DNA of 64,000 nt from Bacillota bacterium (GCA_023415055.1 JAEZLZ010000058.1:62001-126000); one strand, 5' to 3'; positions 1-9,980 are shown, counted from the stretch's first letter. Numbers and translations are program-made. Notes: a model not told the origin generated them from the letters alone.

Positions 1-2070
1 GCATATGGCGGCTATACCGGCAAAGACAGCGAGACGATGACCGAGGATTCGCTCTCCGAGTTCTTTGCTAACCTGGAACCGCTAACCACTCTGAATAATG
101 AGATAAAGCGCTGTATCATTTCGGAAGAGGAGATTGCCGATGATGCCAGCTCCGGTCTCAAGAGCGTTCGTCGTGCCATTAAGAATGCCAATGACAAGAT
201 CCATAGTGAATTAGGCTCCATCCTTAATTCCTCCCGAACACTTCTGCAGGAGAATATTATTACGATGCGTAACGGCAGGTATTGCCTTCCTGTCCGCGCA
301 GAATACAAGAGTCAGTTCCAGGGAATGATCCATGATCAGTCCTCCACCGGATCCACCCTGTTTATAGAACCGATCGCTATCGTTCGATTGAACAATGAGC
401 TGAGGGAGCTTGCGATCAAAGAGCAGGAGGAGATTGAAAAGGTCCTGGCTGAACTGAGTAACCAGGCGGCAGAATACAGCGAGAGTTTGGATTATAATTT
501 TGTTACCTTATCCGAGCTTGATTTTATCTTCGCCAGAGCCTCCTTGTCAAAACAAATGAAGGGCTCTGAACCAATCTTCAATAAGGAGGGTCGGCTTAAT
601 ATCAAGAAGGGACGTCATCCGCTCATTGATTCCAAGAAGGTTGTTCCGATTGATGTAATGCTGGGGAAGGATTTCACCATGCTGATCATCACCGGCCCGA
701 ACACCGGCGGTAAGACTGTCACCTTAAAGACGGTGGGACTCTTAACCCTGATGGGACAGGCAGGACTTCATATTCCGGCCTTTGATGGCTCCGAGCTTGC
801 AGTATTCGAGGAGGTATATGCCGATATCGGTGATGAACAGAGTATCGAGCAAAGTCTTTCCACCTTCTCCTCCCATATGACGAATATCGTCAAGATATTA
901 GAGAACGCCGACATCAATTCCCTGGTTCTCTTTGATGAATTAGGTGCCGGAACCGATCCCACCGAGGGAGCCGCACTGGCGATGTCCATTCTTTCCTCTC
1001 TTCATAGACGCAACATAAGAGCTATGGCAACCACCCACTACAGCGAGCTTAAGATCTATGCCTTGTCCACGGAGGGAGTCACCAATGCTTGCTGTGAGTT
1101 TGATGTTGAGACGCTTCGTCCCACCTATCGCTTATTAATCGGTATTCCAGGCAAGAGTAACGCTTTTGCAATCTCCTCTAAGCTCGGTCTGCCGGATTAT
1201 ATCATCGTGGATGCAAAAGAGCGAATCGGCCACCAGGAGAAAAGCTTTGAGGATCTCATCAGTGATCTTGAAGCAAATCGTATTACCATCGAGAAGGAGC
1301 AATCCGAGATATCAAGATATAAGCAGGAAATTGAACAGCTGAAGAAAAATCTCGCCAAGAAAAACGAATCACTGGATGCCAGCCGGGAACGTCTACTTAA
1401 GGAAGCGAAGGAGCAGGCTGCCCGGGTCTTACAGGAGGCGAAGGATTTTGCAGATCAGAGTATCCGTCGTTATAACAAATGGCTTCAGGAGGGCGGCGAC
1501 ATCAAGGAGATGGAAAATGAACGCAATACGCTTCGAGAGCGCCTGAGTGACAGCGAGAAGAATCAGATGAAGAACAAGCAGAAATCTGCAAAAGCGGCGT
1601 CTGCTAAGAATCTACGGGTTGGTGACAGTGTCAATGTCATCAGCCTAAATCTGAAAGGGACCATTAGTACCCTGCCGAACGCGAAGGGAGACCTCTATGT
1701 TCAGATGGGAATCTTACGATCTCTGGTAAATATCAAGGATATCGAACTCTTAGAGGAGGAAGTTATCTCTGCACCCGGCTATAGTAAGACTCAGAGCGGT
1801 AAGATAAAGATGTCCAAATCGGCCTCCATTCATCCCGATATTAATCTGATTGGCAAGACGGTCGATGAAGCGCTCTCCGACTTAGATAAATATCTGGATG
1901 ATGCTTATCTGGCACATCTTCCTCAGGTGACTGTTATTCACGGCCGTGGTACCGGTGCCTTAAGAAATGCAATTCATGCCCGTTTAAAGAAACTGAGCTA
2001 CGTCAAATCCTTCCGTCTGGGAGCATTCGGCGAAGGAGACCAGGGTGTCACCATCGTTGAATTTAAATAA
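1..2070 (+). CDS. mutS2: Endonuclease MutS2, 5' end outside window
   Basis: This is a MutS-family ATPase/nuclease. MutS2 proteins act on branched DNA and, in Bacillus, on collided ribosomes. The reading frame is open to the left edge, so the N-terminus is missing; 689 residues are visible. The ATPase has a Walker A at about residue 239 (GPNTGGKT), a Walker B region (LFDELGAGTDP), and a switch with TTHYSELK. A long charged coiled coil follows. The C-terminal Smr domain carries the IHGRGTGALR motif. No start codon is assigned, because an internal ATG at 37 lies inside the conserved region. A response regulator follows after 16 bases. Confidence 0.95.
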   Translation, partial: AYGGYTGKDSETMTEDSLSEFFANLEPLTTLNNEIKRCIISEEEIADDASSGLKSVRRAIKNANDKIHSELGSILNSSRTLLQENIITMRNGRYCLPVRAEYKSQFQGMIHDQSSTGSTLFIEPIAIVRLNNELRELAIKEQEEIEKVLAELSNQAAEYSESLDYNFVTLSELDFIFARASLSKQMKGSEPIFNKEGRLNIKKGRHPLIDSKKVVPIDVMLGKDFTMLIITGPNTGGKTVTLKTVGLLTLMGQAGLHIPAFDGSELAVFEEVYADIGDEQSIEQSLSTFSSHMTNIVKILENADINSLVLFDELGAGTDPTEGAALAMSILSSLHRRNIRAMATTHYSELKIYALSTEGVTNACCEFDVETLRPTYRLLIGIPGKSNAFAISSKLGLPDYIIVDAKERIGHQEKSFEDLISDLEANRITIEKEQSEISRYKQEIEQLKKNLAKKNESLDASRERLLKEAKEQAARVLQEAKDFADQSIRRYNKWLQEGGDIKEMENERNTLRERLSDSEKNQMKNKQKSAKAASAKNLRVGDSVNVISLNLKGTISTLPNAKGDLYVQMGILRSLVNIKDIELLEEEVISAPGYSKTQSGKIKMSKSASIHPDINLIGKTVDEALSDLDKYLDDAYLAHLPQVTVIHGRGTGALRNAIHARLKKLSYVKSFRLGAFGEGDQGVTIVEFK

Positions 2071-2086
2071 CCGAAAGGAGTCTATC

Positions 2087-2815
2087 ATGATAGTCAAACA
2101 AAAAATACTAATCGTAGACGATGATGTCAACATCGCAGAACTCATCTCACTCTATCTGACCAAGGAATGCTATGATACTCTGATTGTGAATGACGGAGAA
2201 GCCGCAATTCGTGAATTTGCTTCTTATCAACCTAATCTGGTGCTTCTCGATCTGATGCTTCCGGGTATTGATGGTTATGAGGTCTGCCGCGAGATACGCA
2301 AAACTTCAAAGGTTCCGATCATCATGCTCTCTGCTAAGGGCGAGATTTTTGATAAAGTATTGGGTCTGGAGCTGGGTGCGGACGACTATGTAATCAAACC
2401 CTTCGATTCTAAGGAATTAGTGGCTAGAGTACGTGCGGTACTAAGGCGTTTCCATCCTGGGAAGGAAGAGGAAGCGCAAGAGCCGGCTGCTCCTCAACCG
2501 AGTGGTGATTATGTCTCTTATACCGACCTTATGATTAACCTCAGTAATTATTCCGTACAATATCTTGGGGAAAACATTGAGATGCCTCCGAAGGAGCTGG
2601 AGCTCTTATATTTTCTTGCTTCCCATCCAAATCAGGTTTTCACCAGAGAGCAGCTCCTGGATCATATCTGGGGTTATGAATACTACGGAGATACCAGAAC
2701 CGTTGATGTTCATATCAAGCGTCTGCGTGAGAAGATTAAGGATCATAGGGACTGGAGCCTCGGAACCGTCTGGGGTATCGGTTATAAATTCGAAGTGAAG
2801 GGTATTAAGAAATAA
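2087..2815 (+). CDS. OmpR/PhoB-type response regulator
   Basis: This is a DNA-binding response regulator of 242 residues. The receiver domain has the acidic cluster DDD at 11-13, the phospho-acceptor Asp55 (LLDLMLPG) and a conserved Lys in the VIKPF motif. A winged-helix Trans_reg_C domain follows, with the TVDVHIKRLREKI recognition helix. The start is the ATG at 2087, preceded by AAAGGAG at 2074-2080; an earlier in-frame start at 2045 would lie inside mutS2. A sensor kinase follows after 20 bases and is the presumed partner. The stimulus and targets cannot be read from the sequence. Confidence 0.95.
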   Translation: MIVKQKILIVDDDVNIAELISLYLTKECYDTLIVNDGEAAIREFASYQPNLVLLDLMLPGIDGYEVCREIRKTSKVPIIMLSAKGEIFDKVLGLELGADDYVIKPFDSKELVARVRAVLRRFHPGKEEEAQEPAAPQPSGDYVSYTDLMINLSNYSVQYLGENIEMPPKELELLYFLASHPNQVFTREQLLDHIWGYEYYGDTRTVDVHIKRLREKIKDHRDWSLGTVWGIGYKFEVKGIKK

Positions 2816-2835
2816 TTGAAAGGAGGGTGTATGCC

Positions 2836-4248
2836 ATGAAGAAGACTCTATGGTCCAGGTTAGTTATATGTTTTCTTATCGCAGGTATCATGGTCTTTCT
2901 TCTGTTGAATACATATGGCATGCGCCTTTTGGAACAACGGCTTACGGAGGATAAGAAGGATCAGTTACTGGATGAGGCGAAACTGATTTCCTCAGAATAT
3001 ATGAATAATTTTTATGATGATAAGATGTCACTCGACAATTTGAATATTCAGCTCAAGTCCATTGATACCTTCTTGGGGATTCGGGTATGGATCGTGAACA
3101 ATGCCGGGATCATCATCGCTGATTCCTACTACTCAAGGAATGCCAAAGGAATGAGCATCTATGATATTGACCCATCATTATTAGATAATACCTTTACCAA
3201 AAACGTATATTATGAAGATATCTTTTTTGAGCCGATGTTAAGCCTGACTCATAAAATCAATTACAACTATAAGGTTCGGGGTTATATCCTTTTGCATACT
3301 TCTCAGAAAGGGATCACGGATGAGACCAACAATTACCTGGATGTCATTAATATCTGCTTCCTTGTATTCTTACCGATGCTCTTTCTGCTCTTTGTTTACA
3401 TCTATAATATTACTGCTGTTCCACTTAAGAATCTGATGAAGGCGGCCAAGGAGTATTCCTCCGGTAATTATAATTACGCCCTTGTCCTAAAGGGGCTCAG
3501 CGAATACCGCGACCTCGGCGTTGCTGTATCCTATATGGCAGGAGAACTAAGTAAGCTGGATGATTACCAGAAAAAATTCGTAGCGAACATCTCCCATGAT
3601 TTTCGTTCACCACTCACCTCCATCAAGGGGTATGCTACTGCCATCATGGACGGAACGATACCATATGAGATGCAGGATAAATATCTGAATATTATCCTGT
3701 TTGAAACAGAACGCTTAACAAAGCTTACTTCCGGTTTATTGGAACTCAATAGCTTTGAAAATAACGGTACCTTTTTAGATATCACAACCTTTGATATCAA
3801 CCATATAATAAAAAGAACTGCAGAGACCTTTGAGGGTACCTGCAGAGAGAAGAAGATCACCCTGAATCTTGTATTCTCCTCCAAGCAGATTATGGTAGAG
3901 GCAGATATGGGTAAGATTCAGCAGGTGCTATATAATCTAATTGATAATGCGATTAAATTCAGTCATAACAATTCACAGATCAAAGTAAGTACGGAGGAAA
4001 AGGGTGAGAAGGTCTTTGTCTCTGTTAAGGATTATGGTATCGGTATTCCGAAGGACTCCATCAAGAAGATCTGGGAGCGCTTCTATAAGACTGATGTCTC
4101 CCGCGGAAAGGATAAGAAAGGAACCGGTCTCGGTCTTTCAATAACGAAGGAAATCATCCAGGCACACAATGAGAATATTAACGTAATTAGTACAGAAGGT
4201 GTCGGCACCGAGTTCATCTTCTCATTAACCAAAGCCTCCGAATTATAG
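2836..4248 (+). CDS. Sensor histidine kinase (two-component system)
   Basis: This membrane histidine kinase has 470 residues. The first transmembrane helix is at about residues 8-28, followed by an extracellular domain of about 140 residues and a second helix near 170-192. A HAMP-like linker leads to the HisKA domain with His254 (NISHDFRSPL). The HATPase domain has the N box (LIDNAIKFS), G1 (DYGIGIP) and G2 (GTGLGLSI). The start is the ATG at 2836, with AGGAGG at 2821-2826. It forms an operon with the response regulator just upstream. The sensed signal is unknown. Confidence 0.95.
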   Translation: MKKTLWSRLVICFLIAGIMVFLLLNTYGMRLLEQRLTEDKKDQLLDEAKLISSEYMNNFYDDKMSLDNLNIQLKSIDTFLGIRVWIVNNAGIIIADSYYSRNAKGMSIYDIDPSLLDNTFTKNVYYEDIFFEPMLSLTHKINYNYKVRGYILLHTSQKGITDETNNYLDVINICFLVFLPMLFLLFVYIYNITAVPLKNLMKAAKEYSSGNYNYALVLKGLSEYRDLGVAVSYMAGELSKLDDYQKKFVANISHDFRSPLTSIKGYATAIMDGTIPYEMQDKYLNIILFETERLTKLTSGLLELNSFENNGTFLDITTFDINHIIKRTAETFEGTCREKKITLNLVFSSKQIMVEADMGKIQQVLYNLIDNAIKFSHNNSQIKVSTEEKGEKVFVSVKDYGIGIPKDSIKKIWERFYKTDVSRGKDKKGTGLGLSITKEIIQAHNENINVISTEGVGTEFIFSLTKASEL

Positions 4249-4277
4249 TGACGGTCCTGTTTTAATTGATCTTTGAT

Positions 4278-4775
4278 CTACACTTCATCCCAACTATGAC
4301 GATGAAGCTGTCCTTCCATGCGCATACCTTCAAAATTATTCTGCCGCAATGCTTCATATAAAATAATCGCTACGGAATTACCAAGGTTTAGTGATCGGAT
4401 GTCGCCAACCATCGGAATCCGAACTGTATTTTGCTTATTCTTAAGTAACAGCTCCTCCGGAATCCCCGCACTTTCCTTTCCAAACATAATATAGCAGTCC
4501 GGATCATATTGAACCTGAGTGTAGGAGTGCTGTGCCTTGGTCGTTGCCATAAAGATTTTCGCACCCGTATTCTTATCTAAGAAATCCTGATAATTCTTAT
4601 AAACTGTCACATCAAGGTCCTTCCAATAATCAAGCCCTGCCCGCCTGATTTCCTTCTCATCAAGCCGGAAGCCAAGTGGTTCGATCAGATGCAGTCTGGT
4701 CCCTGTTGCAACACAGGTCCTGCCAATATTCCCGGTATTCGCCGGAATCTCCGGTTCTAGTAATACGATATTCAT
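4278..4775 (-). CDS. trmL: tRNA (cytidine(34)-2'-O)-methyltransferase TrmL
   Basis: This SPOUT-class methyltransferase of 165 residues is expected to 2'-O-methylate the wobble base of tRNA-Leu isoacceptors, using S-adenosylmethionine. It has the family N-terminus (NIVLLEPEIPANTGNIGRT), the FGKESAGIPEE segment and the C-terminal knot motif with the SLNLGNSVAI sequence. The start is the ATG at 4775, preceded by GAGGAA with 8-base spacing; the longer frame back to 4937 has no family match. It converges on the histidine kinase, 29 bases away. Confidence 0.93.
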   Translation of the reverse strand: MNIVLLEPEIPANTGNIGRTCVATGTRLHLIEPLGFRLDEKEIRRAGLDYWKDLDVTVYKNYQDFLDKNTGAKIFMATTKAQHSYTQVQYDPDCYIMFGKESAGIPEELLLKNKQNTVRIPMVGDIRSLNLGNSVAIILYEALRQNNFEGMRMEGQLHRHSWDEV

Positions 4776-5015
4776 CTTGAATTTCCTCATTTCACTTAAT
4801 AGTACATAGTAGCTAGAATTCGTTTTCTTAATTCTGCTCCTATCATAAATCAAGGAAAGACAGCTAAGCTCTCTTTCCTTAATGTTGTTTGTCGTATCAT
4901 GATCCGAGTGCCCGATTACCTTCACTATGTTGATCATTTATAGCAATTGGAATAAACCAATTACATCTATACAATTTATCTGATTGTAATGTAGGAGATC
5001 TTTATTACAGAAGAA

Positions 5016-5036
5016 AAAGGTGAATTAATCACCTTT
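5016..5036 (-). terminator. Terminator of cheX
   Basis: An 8-bp perfect stem (AAAGGTGA/TCACCTTT) with a 5-base loop overlaps the cheX stop codon. On the minus strand it is followed by TTTTCTT. Confidence 0.7.
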
Positions 5037-5495
5037 AATCGCAATATGTATCTCTACTTTTTTATTTCCTTCATACTCGAGCGGTACACAGATATTATGT
5101 GCAAAAGTCGCACTGAATGTCATGGTGCCGTTGCCAACTGTGGGTGGTGTAATATCAATGCCGATTCCCTTTGTAGAGAATATCGTCGCCGTATTCCCCA
5201 TTATCATATTACCAAGTTCACTAATCGCACTCTTTGCCAATTCGTCCATCTCTGTAATTGGCATCATTATCATCTTCGACGCAATATCGCAGGCTACAGA
5301 ATTCTCAAATGCTATCATAGCCTGTCCTCTCATTTCACCTGTAAAACCGATCAAAATAAGCAATGTATTGTCAAAGAAGGCAGGATTCTTAATGTAGGGT
5401 TTTCCAACCTTAGCATCGATGAAGCACATCTCCTTGAGTATCTTCGTAGATGCCATTAAGAATGGATTAATGTGGTCCGCGTTAACGTTGGCCAT
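5025..5495 (-). CDS. cheX: CheX-like chemotaxis phosphatase
   Basis: This is a 156-residue CheC/CheX-family protein. CheX dephosphorylates CheY-P. The family's catalytic ExxN pair is visible as Glu93 and Asn96 in the SELGNMIMGN segment, and there is only one such motif, as in CheX rather than CheC. The start at 5495 has an excellent Shine-Dalgarno (AGGAGGTGAT). No other chemotaxis or flagellar genes are in the window, so it is an orphan here and could act on a different receiver protein. Confidence 0.82.
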   Translation of the reverse strand: MANVNADHINPFLMASTKILKEMCFIDAKVGKPYIKNPAFFDNTLLILIGFTGEMRGQAMIAFENSVACDIASKMIMMPITEMDELAKSAISELGNMIMGNTATIFSTKGIGIDITPPTVGNGTMTFSATFAHNICVPLEYEGNKKVEIHIAIKGD

Positions 5496-5580
5496 TCGAT
5501 CACCTCCTAAGTATCGTAAGTTCATAATAGTATTGTAACACAATTAATATGAACTTTTCAACAGGATAGACTAATTATTT

Positions 5581-6744
5581 CTACTTTCTGTGCCTATCTA
5601 CGAAATTTTGCATTCTTTCGAGCGCAACTTTAAGATTTTCCATGGAATAGGCATAAGAGATTCTCAGGTAGCCCTCTCCACAATCACCAAAAGCGGTTCC
5701 CGGAACTACTGCTACCTTCTCTTCCTGTAGCAGCTTCGTAGCAAACTCTTCGGAGGTCATATTCAGTCCCTTAACACAGGGAAATACATAGAATGCGCCG
5801 TAGGGTTCAAAGCAATCGAGACCCATCTTACGCAGAGAATGTACTACGAATCTACGTCTCTTATCATACGCATCTCTCATCATCTCAACATCCGGGTCAC
5901 CATTCTTCACAGCCTCTATACCGGCATATTGACTGGTTGTCGGAGCACACATGATTGCAAACTGATGAATCTTGATCATCTGTTCCAGAATGATCGCAGG
6001 ACCTGCCGCATAGCCAAGTCTCCAGCCTGTCATCGCATAGGATTTTGAAAAGCCGTTAATGACGATAGTTCTCTCCTTCATACCGGGGAAGGAAGCAATG
6101 GATACATGCTTGCTGCCATAGGTAAGCTCGGAGTAGATCTCATCAGAGATTACGATTAAATCCTTCTCAATAATTACATCCACCAGCTTCGCAAGATCCT
6201 CATGATCCATGATAGCACCGGTAGGGTTATTGGGAAATGCAAGAATTAATACCTTTGTCTTATCGGTGATAGATTCCACTAATTCCTGTCTGGTTAGTTT
6301 AAAGTCATTCTCTCCCTTCAGATTGATTACCACCGGAACACCTCCGGCTAGAATCGTACAGGGATGATATGAGACATAGCAAGGCTGGGGGATCAATACT
6401 TCATCTCCCGGTTCCAGCATAGCACGAAGGGCAATGTCGATTGCCTCACTGCCACCTACGGTTACCATTACCTCTTTATTATAATCATAGCTCAGGTCAA
6501 ATCTTCGATGTAAATAATTACAGATCTCTACCTTCAATTCCTTAAGACCAGCATTGGAGGTATAGAAGGTTCTTCCCTTTTCCAGAGAATAAATACCTTC
6601 CTCTCGGATGTGCCAGGGTGTATCAAAGTCCGGTTCACCGACACCCAGGGAAATCGCATCCTTCATCTCACTTACTATATCAAAAAATTTCCGAATACCG
6701 GAGGGTTGTATATTTATAACTGCTTTCGATAATGGATTTCTCAA
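5581..6744 (-). CDS. Class I/II aminotransferase (PLP)
   Basis: This fold-type I PLP aminotransferase of 387 residues resembles the aspartate/aromatic AspC-PatA group. Visible landmarks are NNPTG near 172-176, Asp201 and Tyr204 (SDEIYSELTYG), the Schiff-base Lys234 (GFSKSYAMTGWRLGY) and the carboxylate-binding Arg361. It starts with TTG at 6744, which overlaps the TGA stop of the upstream lrp gene (TTGA), so translation is probably coupled. The paired Lrp regulator suggests amino-acid control. The exact substrate cannot be assigned. Confidence 0.93.
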   Translation of the reverse strand: MRNPLSKAVINIQPSGIRKFFDIVSEMKDAISLGVGEPDFDTPWHIREEGIYSLEKGRTFYTSNAGLKELKVEICNYLHRRFDLSYDYNKEVMVTVGGSEAIDIALRAMLEPGDEVLIPQPCYVSYHPCTILAGGVPVVINLKGENDFKLTRQELVESITDKTKVLILAFPNNPTGAIMDHEDLAKLVDVIIEKDLIVISDEIYSELTYGSKHVSIASFPGMKERTIVINGFSKSYAMTGWRLGYAAGPAIILEQMIKIHQFAIMCAPTTSQYAGIEAVKNGDPDVEMMRDAYDKRRRFVVHSLRKMGLDCFEPYGAFYVFPCVKGLNMTSEEFATKLLQEEKVAVVPGTAFGDCGEGYLRISYAYSMENLKVALERMQNFVDRHRK

Positions 6745-7223
6745 GGTGTAATCAGCATCCTTTCATCATGTTTGGTTTGAACGAGTGGCAGACCGTGCTC
6801 TTTGTATTTCTTTAATACAAAATGAGTCGCGGTGCTAAGAATCGCATCCATCGGAGCCAGCTTCTCTGATACAAAGTTCGCTACCTCTCTCATGGTCTTG
6901 CCTTCGATTATTACAGTTAAGTCAAAGCCGCCGCTCATTAGATAAACGGATTGCACTTCATTAAACTGATAGATTCGTTCTGCGATCTTATCAAAACCGA
7001 GTCCGCGTTGGGGGGTAACCTTTACTTCAATTAAAGCTGTTACTCTCTCACAATGTACCTTATCCCAATTGATCAGAGTCGGATACCCGCAGATTATCGT
7101 CTCGTCTTCCAATTCCTTTATCGTGTTCGTAACCTCTTCCTCGGTTATTCCTAACATGATGGCTAAATCCGCAACAGATAATTTACTGTTCTTATCAATT
7201 GCAGCTAAAATTTTTTCTCTCAT
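6741..7223 (-). CDS. Lrp/AsnC family regulator
   Basis: This 160-residue protein has an N-terminal helix-turn-helix (LAIMLGITEEEV) followed by an AsnC/RAM ligand-binding domain (residues about 63-145, with the LMSGGFDLTVIIEG segment). Lrp-type regulators bind amino acids and control their metabolism. Its stop overlaps the start of the aminotransferase gene by four bases, so the pair forms one translational unit and the regulator probably controls or senses the substrate of that enzyme. AGAGAGG precedes the ATG. Confidence 0.92.
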   Translation of the reverse strand: MREKILAAIDKNSKLSVADLAIMLGITEEEVTNTIKELEDETIICGYPTLINWDKVHCERVTALIEVKVTPQRGLGFDKIAERIYQFNEVQSVYLMSGGFDLTVIIEGKTMREVANFVSEKLAPMDAILSTATHFVLKKYKEHGLPLVQTKHDERMLITP

Positions 7224-7266
7224 ATAAAATACCTCTCTTTTCCCTACGAATTATTATGCTGTTCAA

Positions 7267-8250
7267 TTACATAACTTTATACAGCTCATCGCTTTTTGGC
7301 GGTTCCAAGAAACGTCTCTCATCCTCATTTATGATCACACGGTCATTACCTTCCGTGATCCGGCCGATTACCGCGGCAGCAATTCCACCTGCTTTTAAGC
7401 GATCCACCAGATAATTGGCCTGATCCGTTACGATCAGCATACATCCGCTGGAGATCAGCATATAAGGATTGATATCATAAAATTCACAGATTTCCACGGT
7501 TTCCTGTCTTAAGAGAATCTTCTTTAAATCCACCTCTAAACCAACCTTAGAGGCAGCACCGATCTCCCAAAGAGCGCCAAAGATTCCGCCTTCCGTGACA
7601 TCGTGCATCGATGTCACGCCACTGGCTCGTGCGACCATCGCTTCCGGTACTACAGAGATATATTCAATCATTTTCTTTGCCCCATCGATAAAGCTCTGGC
7701 TATATTTCGTCTTAAGCTCAGCTTCTTTTGATGCAGCAATAATAGCTGTGCCTTCAAGACCAGCCCATTTTGTCATAACGATCTCCTGACCGGGCTTTGC
7801 TCCGGCCGTCTTGATCATCTCGCTACGTTTCATCTTTCCTACACCGGTTACTGTGATGATAGGCTGATGAACCGCCTTGGTTATCTCGGTATGACCACCG
7901 ATTATTTCTATATTAAGCTGCTTGCAGGCTGCTTCCATATCCTGCATAGCCCCTCTTAACTCTTCTTCTGCTGTCCCATCCGGCAATAGGATGGTAAGCA
8001 TAATGCCAATCACCTCGGCTCCATTACTGGCGATGTCATTGGCTGTAATATGAACCGCTAAAGTTCCGACATCCTGTACCGTTCCTGTAATCGGATCCGT
8101 GGAAAGTACAAGTACTTCATCCTCTGCCACAGCAAGAACACTGCAATCCTCACCAATCGCAGGCCCTACGAGTACTTCTTCACGTCGATGCGATATTTGA
8201 TTAAGAACAGACCGTTTCAGAACGGTTTCAGGTACTTTTCCCAGCTTCAT
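7267..8250 (-). CDS. AIR synthase-related protein (HypE-like)
   Basis: This 327-residue protein is of the PurM/HypE/SelD/ThiL fold. The N-terminal domain carries the GEDCSVL phosphate-binding segment and the ITANDIASNGAEVIGIMLTI strand-helix. The C-terminal AIRS_C domain has the MHDVTEGGIFGALWEI motif. It lacks the C-terminal cysteine tail that true HypE uses for carbamoyl transfer, and no hydrogenase genes lie nearby. It is better called an AIR-synthase-family protein of unknown substrate. It may be co-transcribed with lrp and the aminotransferase. Confidence 0.85.
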   Translation of the reverse strand: MKLGKVPETVLKRSVLNQISHRREEVLVGPAIGEDCSVLAVAEDEVLVLSTDPITGTVQDVGTLAVHITANDIASNGAEVIGIMLTILLPDGTAEEELRGAMQDMEAACKQLNIEIIGGHTEITKAVHQPIITVTGVGKMKRSEMIKTAGAKPGQEIVMTKWAGLEGTAIIAASKEAELKTKYSQSFIDGAKKMIEYISVVPEAMVARASGVTSMHDVTEGGIFGALWEIGAASKVGLEVDLKKILLRQETVEICEFYDINPYMLISSGCMLIVTDQANYLVDRLKAGGIAAAVIGRITEGNDRVIINEDERRFLEPPKSDELYKVM

Positions 8251-8276
8251 ATTACTTTCTTACCTCTCTATTTTTC

Positions 8277-9839
8277 TTACTCCAAGGTATCAATCCAGAT
8301 ATCTCCCTGTATCTGACCCTCCGGATTAGTACGATTATTTATGGTAGATTGGTTCTGTGTCTGTGCATCAGGATCTAATGGTTCATCCTCGATCGGAAGC
8401 TCTTCCTCCGGCTCATTTTGAAGGGTTTCCTTTGCATCCTTCGCATCCTTTGTTTCCTTTGGATCCTTGTTCTCCTCTACCTTTTTCGTACCAACAATCA
8501 CATACTTCGGTGCGGCAGAATAGTTGCTCTTGTTCACCAGAGTCCTGCTGACTTCAACACCATTTTCATAAACCACCTTATAAAGCTCAGCCTTATAACC
8601 AGTATGAGCTGACTGTGTTACCTTTCGGTAGGTCTCCGGCTGCGTGGGATCCTTGGTTACCACTTCTGCCGGCGGTGGAGTCTCGGAAATAACCTTTGTT
8701 ACAAATTTTATCTTACGCTTCTCCGTATCTCTGGTCTCTTTTCCCCAAAGCTTAAAGGTAATGGTTCTACCCTTGGTTGTCGCTTCTATTAATATGGGTA
8801 CATCGGTATTATTCTTAAATTTAAAATCCTTATAGGTTCCGGCGATTGCTGCATCTCTCGACAGATCCACATAGCTGATGGTCATGGAATGTGGCTGTCG
8901 CTCCACCACCTCAAGCTCTGCCTGAAGAACCGCATTGTATAAAGTAGTAGTTACCTGGCACGCACCACCACCGACGCTGTCGATTACCTTCCCTTGCAGA
9001 TATGCACCTGCAACAAAGTAACCGTTTTTCTCGGTGAAGGGAGACAGATATTTATATGCGGAGAATTCATCTCCCGGATATAATACTGCATTGTTAATCA
9101 GTCTGGCACCGTTTGCCAGATTCGCTGCTCTGCCCTGTGCTGAGTCAGCAAATTCCGTTGTATAGGAGCCCAGTACTGTATTGCATTGTTCTACAACATC
9201 CTTGGTATAGACCGGTAAATCATCTTCCACTACCGCATCCACCAGAATGTCCTGACGGTTCCATTGATCAATCGCATCTGCAACAGCCTTTACGGTAGCA
9301 TCGACATTCACTTTGCTGCCGACCACATGGTCACCGTAAATGAATTCACCATTTTTTCTCTTGATAGTCGCATTCACCGGGGTTACATTGTATGCACTTA
9401 CATCCTTTTCCACGATATCTTTAATCTTCGTTTCATCATAAATGAAGGAAAGCGGATATACGATACTTCCCTGCTCTATGTCCTTCATGTCCTTATAACG
9501 CTTGATCAGGTTTCCGCTTTTTCCAAGAGCCAAAGCGGTATCGATATTATCATTGTCTTCCATCTGAAATCCCAGATCGCCCAACGTGGTATAGACGACA
9601 TCTTTACCAACCATAATTGCAACGCCTTTATTGCGTAAACCGTCTACAAATTCCGAGACAGCATCCTTTGCCTGCTCCTTAGTCATACCACTGACGTCAA
9701 CTTCATCTATGAATACGCCTTTTACTATTGTATTATCCTTCTCCTGTGCCGATGCATGTACACCGTGTTCAGTATAAAATAGGGAAATCAACAATAAAAG
9801 AATTGCGGATAGGATAATTTTCTTTCTGCCCATATTCAT
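8277..9839 (-). CDS. VanW family protein, exported
   Basis: This 520-residue protein has an N-terminal signal or anchor helix (residues about 6-22). Repeated PG_binding_4-like modules follow, then a VanW domain (about residues 215-350) with the GGGACQVTTTLYNAV signature. The C-terminus is acidic and low in complexity. VanW domains are common in clostridial cell-wall proteins and do not by themselves mean vancomycin resistance. Two ATGs, 9839 and 9833, both sit close behind GGAAAGTGAGG, so the start is uncertain by two codons. Its cell-surface role is unknown. Confidence 0.88.
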   Translation of the reverse strand: MNMGRKKIILSAILLLLISLFYTEHGVHASAQEKDNTIVKGVFIDEVDVSGMTKEQAKDAVSEFVDGLRNKGVAIMVGKDVVYTTLGDLGFQMEDNDNIDTALALGKSGNLIKRYKDMKDIEQGSIVYPLSFIYDETKIKDIVEKDVSAYNVTPVNATIKRKNGEFIYGDHVVGSKVNVDATVKAVADAIDQWNRQDILVDAVVEDDLPVYTKDVVEQCNTVLGSYTTEFADSAQGRAANLANGARLINNAVLYPGDEFSAYKYLSPFTEKNGYFVAGAYLQGKVIDSVGGGACQVTTTLYNAVLQAELEVVERQPHSMTISYVDLSRDAAIAGTYKDFKFKNNTDVPILIEATTKGRTITFKLWGKETRDTEKRKIKFVTKVISETPPPAEVVTKDPTQPETYRKVTQSAHTGYKAELYKVVYENGVEVSRTLVNKSNYSAAPKYVIVGTKKVEENKDPKETKDAKDAKETLQNEPEEELPIEDEPLDPDAQTQNQSTINNRTNPEGQIQGDIWIDTLE

Positions 9840-9951
9840 CCTCACTTTCCAATAACTATGATCTATTTATTTTGCGCTTTTTCCAGTATTTTATGTGACT
9901 TCTTCCTATTTTAACATAAACAGGAGATTATTCAAGTCATTCTTTCGTTCG

Positions 9952-9980
9952 TTGACATTTTAGCAGCAATTATGTATAGT
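9952..9980 (+). promoter_or_regulatory. Sigma-A-type promoter
   Basis: TTGACA (9952-9957) and TATAGT (9975-9980) are separated by 17 bases. It points to the right, toward the gene at 10222, and its transcript would run antisense across the small gene at 10033-10137. Confidence 0.6.

Noticed and set aside
8277..9839. Vancomycin resistance gene
   Set aside because: VanW domains are common in clostridial surface proteins. No vanA/B ligase, vanH or vanX genes are near.
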